The translations under genes were made by a program, and so were the position numbers. Shown here piece by piece: positions 8,121 through 14,841 of a DNA stretch of 64,000 nucleotides (position 1 is its first letter; every line of letters starts with the position of its first letter). This stretch comes from Chromatiales bacterium (lineage in GTDB: Bacteria; Pseudomonadota; Gammaproteobacteria; Steroidobacterales; GCA-2729495), in NCBI GenBank assembly GCA_024234935.1, contig JACKNI010000004.1, positions 158,556-222,555 of the forward strand, given 5' to 3'. The notes under the pieces were generated by a model that did not search any database, had not been told where the DNA came from, and was given only the letters and a program-made list of their open reading frames with translations.

Positions 8121-9907
8121 CGGATGTACTGCGGGTCAAATACACGGTATTCCATGGTCCGAGTCTTGTCGCACCATTTGCGGCCGTAGCCGCAGAGTTC
8201 CCGGAGCCGGTCGAGGCCGTCATGCCGGCCAAAGCGCTGGCCGAAAAACTCGCGAGCTTCATTCCGCGCGCACTGATGCGCCGCGTCGTTCTGCCGCCGG
8301 GAAACGTGAGTTTTGCGCAACTCGCGGCGGTGCTGGCGAGCGCCCTGCAGGACCTGCATGGCCGGCTCGGCCTGGACCTGCAGATCCAGCGTCTGAACGG
8401 TGATGTCTGCCGGATTCTGCTTGGCTATTACGATATCCAGGCGAGCATGATGGCGCTTGAGGTCGGTCTGGAACTCGCTACCGCATTTTTCAATGAAGCG
8501 GGTGGACGCGCCGTCGATTTGCAGCCGATAGAGGCACGTATGCAGATGCTCGCATCGATGCTGCTGTTGCGCCAACCGGACCAGACAACCCGGGCACTGA
8601 TGCGCGTCGCGCGTGCGCGGGGCATTCCGGTCTACCCGGTGTCGCCCGGTTCACGCATCTGGCTCTATGGGCAGGGGCGGGCCGGCCTGCACGGTTTCGT
8701 GGCGGCCAGTCACCGGGACTCGCTGAGCGGATTCAATCTGGCGCGCAACAAGTTGCTGGCAAGCCAGCTGATCGTACAACTGGGATTTCCTGGCGCCGGG
8801 GCCGCGCCGGTCAGCAGCCTTGCCGACGCGCGCCTGCATGTGCAGAAAACCGGATTTCCCGTGGTCATCAAGCCCAATGTCGGCCGGCAAGGCGAGGGTG
8901 TGACCGCGCAGGTCAGCAGCGATCACGAGCTGGAAGCGGCTTTCGAGACGGCCAACCGGGTTGCATCGGGCAGCGTTATGATCGAGCGGCATGTCTCCGG
9001 TGACGACCATCGGCTGACCGTGATCGGTGGCAGGTTGATCTGGGCCTCATGCCTGGCGCCGCCGCGGGTCGCCGGTGATGGCAGGCGGTCGATCAGGGAG
9101 CTGATCGATGCGGAGAATGAGCGGCGCAGGAAATCTGCACGAGACGGTGCTGCCGTGGAGCTGACGCTGGATGCCGATATGCAGGGGCTGCTGGCGAAGC
9201 AGGGCTTCAGTGCAGAGGATCGGCCCGCAGCTGGCACGCAGGTGGCGCTGCGCAGTACCGCGAACATCTCTCGTGGTGGAACACTGAGGGACTGCACGGC
9301 AGAGATCCATCCGGATAACCGCGAGATGGCGGAATCGCTGGCACGCTGCTTCCATCTGGATGCGGCCGGTATCGACTTCATGACGCCGGACATCAGTCGC
9401 TCCTGGCGCGAGGTCGATTGCGCCGTCATCGAGATCAATGCCACGCCCGGCTTTTCTTCCGATGAGCGCGCGGTGCAGATCCTGCAGGCACGGTTCCCGC
9501 CGGGCTGCGATGGCCGCATCCCCACGGTCGTGCTGATCGGTGGCGACGAGCAGCTGCTGATGCAGGCAGGCGATGCATTGCAGGCGAAGGGGGCATGCAC
9601 GGGCGTGACTGACAGCCGGCGGACGCTGCTCGCCGGCCAGGAGCGCTTCGCGCCCCCGGCTGCGCTGGCTGATCGGGTACGCGGCCTGTTGCTTGATTCC
9701 AGCTGTGATGTGCTGCTGATTGGTATCACGCCTGCGGAGATCGAGGCACAGGGTTTCCCCGTTGATCGCTGCAGCCTGGCGCTGCTCAGCGCAGGGGCGG
9801 CGTTGTCAGTACCGCTGCGGACGCTGGTCGAGGCTTGTGCACAGCGCGTTGCAGACGGTGTGACGGCAGCAAGTATTGATCAGGAAGTAGCGACAATAAG
9901 CGCTTAG
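8117..9907 (+). CDS. cyanophycin-synthetase-like ATP-grasp ligase with degenerate Mur-ligase part
   Basis: This 596-residue protein resembles the N-terminal and ATP-grasp parts of cyanophycin synthetase (CphA). The N-domain (about 1-190) contains the RGIPVYPVSPGSRIWLYGQG segment equivalent to CphA's RgIPv...SLvqLGyG. The ATP-grasp domain (about 200-450) has FPVVIKPNVGRQGEGV and ends in VIEINATPGF. After residue 465, where CphA has a Mur-ligase domain beginning with the GTNGKTTT P-loop, this protein reads RIPTVVLIGGDEQLLM. It then keeps a shortened stretch matching CphA's FDRCD..VVTNIG region (VDRCSLALLSAG). The P-loop is therefore lost and the domain truncated. An amide-bond-forming role on an acidic or amino-acid substrate is inferred; cyanophycin synthesis itself is unlikely. 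Confidence 0.75.
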   Translation: MTDVLRVKYTVFHGPSLVAPFAAVAAEFPEPVEAVMPAKALAEKLASFIPRALMRRVVLPPGNVSFAQLAAVLASALQDLHGRLGLDLQIQRLNGDVCRILLGYYDIQASMMALEVGLELATAFFNEAGGRAVDLQPIEARMQMLASMLLLRQPDQTTRALMRVARARGIPVYPVSPGSRIWLYGQGRAGLHGFVAASHRDSLSGFNLARNKLLASQLIVQLGFPGAGAAPVSSLADARLHVQKTGFPVVIKPNVGRQGEGVTAQVSSDHELEAAFETANRVASGSVMIERHVSGDDHRLTVIGGRLIWASCLAPPRVAGDGRRSIRELIDAENERRRKSARDGAAVELTLDADMQGLLAKQGFSAEDRPAAGTQVALRSTANISRGGTLRDCTAEIHPDNREMAESLARCFHLDAAGIDFMTPDISRSWREVDCAVIEINATPGFSSDERAVQILQARFPPGCDGRIPTVVLIGGDEQLLMQAGDALQAKGACTGVTDSRRTLLAGQERFAPPAALADRVRGLLLDSSCDVLLIGITPAEIEAQGFPVDRCSLALLSAGAALSVPLRTLVEACAQRVADGVTAASIDQEVATISA

Positions 9908-9943
9908 ATAACAATACCTTGTGTAATAGTTATAAGGTACTAT

Positions 9944-10687
9944 TTATCGATACTGCGGCGGTACATCGAGGCTGTCGTCGACGGCATGCCAGATGCCATT
10001 CATATAGTCCGGGTTGCCCACGCACCGCACGGTCAGTATCGCCAGGTCTGTACGCGTGATTTTTCTCATCAGGCGCTGATCGGTGCTGAGGCGGGCACTG
10101 CGCGTTGGCGGCTGATCCGCCGAAAGCAGTATGCCGTTGCGGATGATCGTGTAGCCGATACCGCTGTCGATCAGCAATTGTTCCGCGCGCCCCTTGGCAG
10201 CGAGGGTCGAGCGCATCCGGCCAAAATTGGCCTGCGGAAACTGTTTCACGTTGTCACCGGCGCCGACGGAGCCCTCCAGGATGATCTGCTGGACGCCGCC
10301 GGCTTTTGCGCCGGCGATGATGTGCGCCATCGCCGTGGGGTAGAACTCATCGTCGGCACTGCCGCGTGCCGTCGCATCGACTACGGTCCGGATATCCTTG
10401 CCGTCAAAAGCAGCCATGACCTGGGCGGCATCGAGAATGTCGCCGGCGACATAGCTGACTGCAAGACCATCCAGACGACCGCGGTCGGAGGAAGGGCGGA
10501 CGAACACCGCAACCGGATGGCCGGCCCCTACCAGTTCGCGGACGATGGCCGAACCCAGTTGCCCGGTGCCGCCGAAAACCAGCACCTTGTTTTCGCTGCT
10601 GGTCCGATCACTGCCGGCCTGACTGCTGCCGACGGACAACAGCAGAAGGGCGAGCATTTGCAACAGTTGGCTGGAGCCCGTGTTCAT
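9944..10687 (-). CDS. exported NmrA-like NAD(P)-binding (atypical SDR) protein
   Basis: This 247-residue protein has a Rossmann core starting with VLVFGGTGQLGSAIVRELV, the GxxGxxG nucleotide-binding motif of atypical SDR/NmrA proteins, and later VVDATARGS and GYTIIRNGIL segments typical of that group. Unusually, it begins with a signal-peptide-like stretch (MLALLLLSVGSSQAGS, residues 11-26) before the Rossmann fold, suggesting export or membrane anchoring where NAD(P)H is scarce. It is divergently transcribed from the CpcT/CpeT-like gene at 10764, with which it probably shares a promoter region. The substrate is unknown. Confidence 0.75.
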   Translation of the reverse strand: MNTGSSQLLQMLALLLLSVGSSQAGSDRTSSENKVLVFGGTGQLGSAIVRELVGAGHPVAVFVRPSSDRGRLDGLAVSYVAGDILDAAQVMAAFDGKDIRTVVDATARGSADDEFYPTAMAHIIAGAKAGGVQQIILEGSVGAGDNVKQFPQANFGRMRSTLAAKGRAEQLLIDSGIGYTIIRNGILLSADQPPTRSARLSTDQRLMRKITRTDLAILTVRCVGNPDYMNGIWHAVDDSLDVPPQYR

Positions 10688-10699
10688 GTCTGCTTTTTC

Positions 10700-10728
10700 C
10701 TGATACCGGTACGCGCCGTGTCTATAAT
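10700..10728 (+). promoter_or_regulatory. sigma70-like promoter of the CpcT/CpeT-like gene
   Basis: A perfect TATAAT lies at 10723-10728, with CTGATA (four of six matches to TTGACA) at 10700-10705 and a 17-base spacer. It sits 35 bases before the ATG at 10764, in the divergent region between two genes. Confidence 0.5.
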
Positions 10729-10763
10729 CGATCTTGACATCAGTCTATTGGGGTATCCCGAAC

Positions 10764-11468
10764 ATGCGCAACCGGATCGTGCTCTTCCTGGGTCTGATGC
10801 TCGGCGCCATGGCGTCGGTCAGCGCGGATTCCTCGCCCGGCAGTGCCGATGCAGCGCGGACGCTCGAGCTGGTGCGCGCCTGGGTACACGGCCGGTACAG
10901 CAACGCGGCCCAGTTCGAGAGCGACCTGGCGCGGAAGTTGCCACCGGAACAGATTCACCGCCAGCTTTACCAGTTCTTCGCACCGTTGACAGCAGCGATT
11001 CCGGGCATCAACGGTTACCTGGTTTATCAACACGCTTCTGTGGATGGCAGCTTCAGCCCGCCATCGCTGATCCGTATCGGTCTGCTGCAGTACTTCACCG
11101 ATCCGCAGACTGGCAAGCTGGTGCAGCGCGAACTGAATTTCAGGGACGGCGAGCGGTGGAAGAACGCGTATCAGCAGCCGGAGTTGCTGCAGCAGGTCAC
11201 GATGGCCGACGTCGAGGTGAAACCGGGCTGTGATTTCGTGCTGACTGCCAATGCCGCGGGAACTGAGGTTTCCGGCGTCATGCAGGAGCGGGTCTGCACC
11301 CTGTACAGCGAGGGTCTGAAAACCACGCTTTATGCGCGCGATGCAGTCGTCATCCGGCCGGACGAATACCAGTTCTGGGGGCAGTTCGTCGACGATAGCG
11401 GAGTGGTGCGCTGGGGCACCGAGAGCAGCGAGTACTACCGGATGTTTCGCCTCGCGGGCAGGCCCTGA
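10764..11468 (+). CDS. CpcT/CpeT-family protein, exported
   Basis: This 234-residue protein begins with a clear signal peptide (MRNRIVLFLGLMLGAMASVSA). The mature part shows the CpcT/CpeT pattern: W.HGRYSN..Q, then a central Q.LYQFFAP segment, RELNFRD, and CD(F)vlta...G.v..r.C near the middle. In cyanobacteria members attach bilin chromophores to phycobiliproteins; many proteobacteria carry exported homologues of unknown ligand. I chose the ATG at 10764 because the signal peptide starts there; an upstream in-frame ATG at 10734 lies immediately after the probable promoter. A bilin reductase-like gene occurs 15 kb downstream, but no direct link is visible. Confidence 0.75.
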   Translation: MRNRIVLFLGLMLGAMASVSADSSPGSADAARTLELVRAWVHGRYSNAAQFESDLARKLPPEQIHRQLYQFFAPLTAAIPGINGYLVYQHASVDGSFSPPSLIRIGLLQYFTDPQTGKLVQRELNFRDGERWKNAYQQPELLQQVTMADVEVKPGCDFVLTANAAGTEVSGVMQERVCTLYSEGLKTTLYARDAVVIRPDEYQFWGQFVDDSGVVRWGTESSEYYRMFRLAGRP

Positions 11469-11559
11469 CACCGTGGCTTTGACATAAGCGCGCCGGTTTC
11501 AGCCGGCAATCTGTCTAACGTGAGCGAAGTCGCAGGATTCCTTCCGTCAAATCGTCACC

Positions 11560-11665
11560 ATTCCCGGGCGACAAAGGCAAACCCGCTGAAAGGCGGGGAC
11601 GCAAAGCCACCGGTCTAACGGTGCCTCGCATGCTGCGAGTTGCACCCAGGACAGCGGGGCTGCCG
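11560..11665 (+). ncRNA. c-di-GMP-I (GEMM-I) riboswitch
   Basis: The sequence carries the full GEMM-I core in order: AAAGGCAAACC (11573-11583), a stem closed by a GAAA tetraloop (CCGCT-GAAA-GGCGG), then GGGGACGCAAAGCC. This is followed by the receptor strand CCGGTCTAAC, an extended hairpin (GGTGC...GCACC enclosing CTCGCA-TGC-TGCGAG) and the 3' element CAGGACAGCGGGGCTGCC. GGC before AAACC corresponds to the c-di-GMP-selective form (G at the position usually called 20). It lies about 140 bases upstream of the TlpA-like gene and therefore of the entire TolQR/AgmX operon. I cannot tell whether binding turns expression on or off. Confidence 0.9.
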
Positions 11666-11804
11666 AACTTCAACGCAGTTCTTTGGAGCTGCGTCATGCG
11701 TTCCCGCTGCCTTCAGCTGTTTCCCTTGTCTGCGTGTGAGCGCCAGCGCTGTGCTGGTTTCGCGGAGACAGGCTTTGAAGATCATGGGTCGGCAGCACGG
11801 ACAG

Positions 11805-12329
11805 ATGCGCAGCAGAAGCGCTGCGCTGCGTACGTTCATGCGCCGGAACTGCCGTGTCCTGGCGCTCGCCGCGCTGCTTCTGCCAGTCGCGGTGCCGGCA
11901 AGCTCGGGTCTTGCCGGCCAACCAGCGCCTGATTTTGCACTCAAGAGTATCGCCGGCGCGAATCTGCGCCTGTCGGAGTATCGCGGCCAGGTCGTGCTGA
12001 TCAGCTTCTGGGCGCAGTGGTGCAACCGGTGTACTGAGCAGTTGAGCATGCTCAGCGAGTTGCAGAAGCGCTATGGCGACGCGAATCTGCGCATCCTCGC
12101 CGTCAATATCGATCCGGATGACCAGGCCGCGCGGGAAACCGCCGGGCGCCTCAACATCACCGTGCTGCACGACGCCGATCAGTCGGTCGTCCGCGAGTAC
12201 GACCCTTCCGTCCTTCCCTTCGCCGTGCTCGTCGACCCGCACGGCACTGTCCGGCAAGTGCATGCCGGCTACCGCGCCGAAGACGCCGTGACCTTTGCCG
12301 ATGAACTGGCTGCCCTGATTCTGGAATGA
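11805..12329 (+). CDS. TlpA-like thioredoxin-fold protein, exported
   Basis: This is a thioredoxin-family protein of about 174 residues with an N-terminal hydrophobic export signal (VLALAALLLPVAVPASSG). It then has PAPDFALKSIAG, the WAQWCNRC active site (C73 and C76 with this start) and a VLPFAVLVDPHGTVR segment holding the cis-proline region. It should act as a periplasmic thiol reductase or redox chaperone. The start is uncertain: ATGs at 11784, 11805 and 11838 are in frame and none has a strong ribosome site. The long leader upstream is occupied by the c-di-GMP riboswitch. It is the first gene of the envelope-machine operon. Confidence 0.85.
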   Translation: MRSRSAALRTFMRRNCRVLALAALLLPVAVPASSGLAGQPAPDFALKSIAGANLRLSEYRGQVVLISFWAQWCNRCTEQLSMLSELQKRYGDANLRILAVNIDPDDQAARETAGRLNITVLHDADQSVVREYDPSVLPFAVLVDPHGTVRQVHAGYRAEDAVTFADELAALILE

Positions 12330-12357
12330 ATGCTGCTGACCGATGCGGAGTAATGCG

Positions 12358-12921
12358 ATGAACCGTCTGACCATGAACATCTGCCTGACTGCGATGCTGC
12401 TGGGTGGCGCACTGGCCGCGAGGGCGGCACACGCCAGCGAGACTGTCGCTCCGGCCGCCGTGCCGGTGGCTGCCGTTTCCGGCGTCGACACCGAGATGCA
12501 GACGCTGAAGGATGATGTGCTGGACCTGAACCGCGAGCTGTTCATGCTGGAGGAGGAACTTCTGTTTCCCGCCAACACGCAGGTCGCGGTTTTCGTGTCT
12601 ATGGATGTCGGCGAGTTCTTTGCGCTTGATTCCGTGCAGCTGAAGATCGATGACAAGCCGATCAGCAACTACCTGTATACCGAGCGCGAGCTGAAGGCAC
12701 TGCTGCGCGGTGGTGTCCATCGCCTGTATCTGGGCAATCTCAAGACCGGTGAGCATGAACTGACCGCCGTTTTCACCGGTCAGGGGCCGCACGCGCGTGA
12801 CTACCGGCGCGGCGCCACACTGAAAGTCGAAAAGGGCGTAGGCGCCAAGTTTGTCGAGCTGCGTATTTCCGACCGGCAGAGCGCCCAGCAACCCGAGTTC
12901 GTGGTTCGCGAGTGGGAGTAG
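12358..12921 (+). CDS. exported protein of unknown function with a coiled-coil start
   Basis: This 187-residue protein has a signal peptide (about residues 1-28, ending RAAHAS). A short heptad-like stretch follows, TEMQTLKDDVLDLNRELFMLEEELLFP, interrupted here in description at about residues 46-70, and then a beta-rich domain. GGAG at 12347-12350 sits seven bases before the ATG at 12358, which decides the start over an upstream in-frame ATG at 12343. It lies between the TlpA-like gene and the first TPR gene of the operon. I do not recognise the family; position suggests a periplasmic part of the TolQR/AgmX machine. Confidence 0.75.
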   Translation: MNRLTMNICLTAMLLGGALAARAAHASETVAPAAVPVAAVSGVDTEMQTLKDDVLDLNRELFMLEEELLFPANTQVAVFVSMDVGEFFALDSVQLKIDDKPISNYLYTERELKALLRGGVHRLYLGNLKTGEHELTAVFTGQGPHARDYRRGATLKVEKGVGAKFVELRISDRQSAQQPEFVVREWE

Positions 12922-12930
12922 GGAGCTGCT

Positions 12931-14841
12931 GTGCCCTGCATTCGCGACAGTATCCCGGACCCGGGCCGCAGGCGATCCAGTCTGCGCGGCCTGATCGCCT
13001 TGCTGCTCCTTGCAGGCAGCGCTGCGGTGTCTGCGGCGGAGCCGGTGAGTGGCTCTGTGGTGCGCGATCTTTACTATGGCGAGGTCCTGTTCCAGTTCTA
13101 CCAGGATGAGCACTTCGATGCGCTGACCCACCTGCTGGTTGCCCGTGACGCGGGCCGTGTCGGCAATCATGAGGCCGAATCCGAGCTGCTGCTCGGTGGA
13201 CTCTATCTGCATTACGGTCAGCACATCCGTGCCGAACAGATCTTCAGCCGTCTGTTGCAGGATTCAACTGAAGCGGAGGTGCGCAACCGGGCATGGTTCT
13301 ATCTGGGCAAGGTGCGGTACCAGCGCAGCCTGTATCCCGAAGCACTGCAGGCTTTCGAGCGGATCTCCGGTGAACTTCCCGAAAGCCTGGAGGCCGAACT
13401 GCCGATGCTCAAGGCCCAGGCGTATCTCGCGCTCGGTCGTTTTGACGCAGCGGTTGCCTTGCTGGACGGCTGGCGGGGCCCGGAAAGCTGGGTGGCCTAC
13501 GCGCGCTACAACCTGGGCGTGGCGCTGGTGCGGCTTGATCGGCCGGAAGATGCGATTCGCCAGCTCGATCAGCTGGGCCGCAGCTCAGCCGATACTGCCG
13601 AACTGCGCGACCTGCGTGACAAGGCCAATCTCGCGCTCGGTTACCTCTATCTGCAGCAGGGTCGCGACAGCGAGGCTCGCCCGGTACTTGCGCGAGTACG
13701 CCTGAACGGACCCTTCTCCGCGAAGGCGCTGCTCGGCGCCGGGTGGGCGGATGCAGCGGCGCAGGACTACCGTGCCGCGTTGACACCGTGGCTCGAATTG
13801 CGCGACCGCGATCTGCTTGACAGCGCGGTGCAGGAGTCTCTGCTCGCGATTCCCTATGCCTGGGCGAGGCTCGATGCGCACAGCGAGGCGGCGGCCGGTT
13901 ACCAGGCTGCACTGGATGCCTACGATGCCGAGATCGGCAAGCTCGATGCCGCGATTGCAGGCAGCCGCTCCGGCCAGCTGGTACCCGCCATGCTCAGCGC
14001 CGATGATGCACGGATCGGCCGCTGGTACTGGCAGCTCGATGCGCTGCCCGACAGCGTTGAAACCCGTTATCTGTATGACCTGGTGGCGCGGCACAGCTTT
14101 CAGGAAGGCCTGCGCAATGTGCGTGACCTGGCGGCCCTTTCAGCCAACCTCGATGAGTGGCAGTCGAAGCTCGCAGCCTTCGAGCAGATGGTGGCGACGC
14201 GGCGCATGGCTTATGCGCAGCGCCAGGGTCGCGTTGCCGCCGGGCTCGACCAGGCTGGCATCGATGAGTTGCAGGCGCGGCGTGATGTGCTGGCGGCTCA
14301 TCTTGAGCAGGTTGCAGAGTCACGCGATGTTGCCGGACTGGCGACAACTGAAGAGCTCGATCGCTGGCAGCGTCTCGAAGCAGTCGGGGCAAGCCCGGTC
14401 CTGGCGGACGAAGCTGCCGGCGATGCCCGCGAACGCTATCGCCTCCTGAAGGGTGTGCTGAGCTGGGATCTGGACCGCGATTATCAATATCGACTGTGGC
14501 AGCAGCAGCGCAACCTCGCCCGGATCGACGCGTTGCTGGCCAGGGCGCAGTCCGCCCATGCATCGGGCGTGGCGGCCTGGCAGGACACGCCGGCAGAGCT
14601 GGATCGCTTCGCTGAGCGTATCGCCGGTCTTGCCCCGCGCATCAGCCGGATGCAGGCGGTGCTGGCGCGTGACCGCAACGCCGAAGAGCAGCGGCTGCAG
14701 GCGATGGCGACTGATGTACTCAACGAACAGCGTGAGCGGCTCCTCAGCTATCGCGTACAGGCGCGGTTTGCGCTGGCGACGATCTACGATCGCGCGGCCT
14801 CTTCCGCGCGTAGCGCTCCGGTCGCAGGTCCTGCCCCATGA
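12931..14841 (+). CDS. exported TPR-repeat protein of the TolQR/AgmX operon
   Basis: This 636-residue protein has a signal peptide preceded by a basic start (GRRRSSLRGLIALLLLAGSAAVSAAE). It contains many degenerate tetratricopeptide units (for example around residues 75-150 and 165-260), followed from about residue 380 by a long alpha-helical, coiled-coil-like region rich in Gln/Arg/Glu. It starts at GTG 12931, with GGGAG six bases upstream. Its TGA overlaps the ATG of the next gene (ATGA). TPR proteins in this setting usually scaffold multi-protein complexes. Homology to the TPR components of the myxobacterial Agl/Glt gliding machinery is plausible from the operon layout but not shown. Confidence 0.8.
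   Translation: MPCIRDSIPDPGRRRSSLRGLIALLLLAGSAAVSAAEPVSGSVVRDLYYGEVLFQFYQDEHFDALTHLLVARDAGRVGNHEAESELLLGGLYLHYGQHIRAEQIFSRLLQDSTEAEVRNRAWFYLGKVRYQRSLYPEALQAFERISGELPESLEAELPMLKAQAYLALGRFDAAVALLDGWRGPESWVAYARYNLGVALVRLDRPEDAIRQLDQLGRSSADTAELRDLRDKANLALGYLYLQQGRDSEARPVLARVRLNGPFSAKALLGAGWADAAAQDYRAALTPWLELRDRDLLDSAVQESLLAIPYAWARLDAHSEAAAGYQAALDAYDAEIGKLDAAIAGSRSGQLVPAMLSADDARIGRWYWQLDALPDSVETRYLYDLVARHSFQEGLRNVRDLAALSANLDEWQSKLAAFEQMVATRRMAYAQRQGRVAAGLDQAGIDELQARRDVLAAHLEQVAESRDVAGLATTEELDRWQRLEAVGASPVLADEAAGDARERYRLLKGVLSWDLDRDYQYRLWQQQRNLARIDALLARAQSAHASGVAAWQDTPAELDRFAERIAGLAPRISRMQAVLARDRNAEEQRLQAMATDVLNEQRERLLSYRVQARFALATIYDRAASSARSAPVAGPAP

Noticed and set aside
11621..11932. 103-codon plus-strand frame just after the riboswitch
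   Set aside because: It overlaps the TlpA-like gene in another frame. An ATG at 11696 with GGAG upstream could give a leader peptide, but there is no other support.
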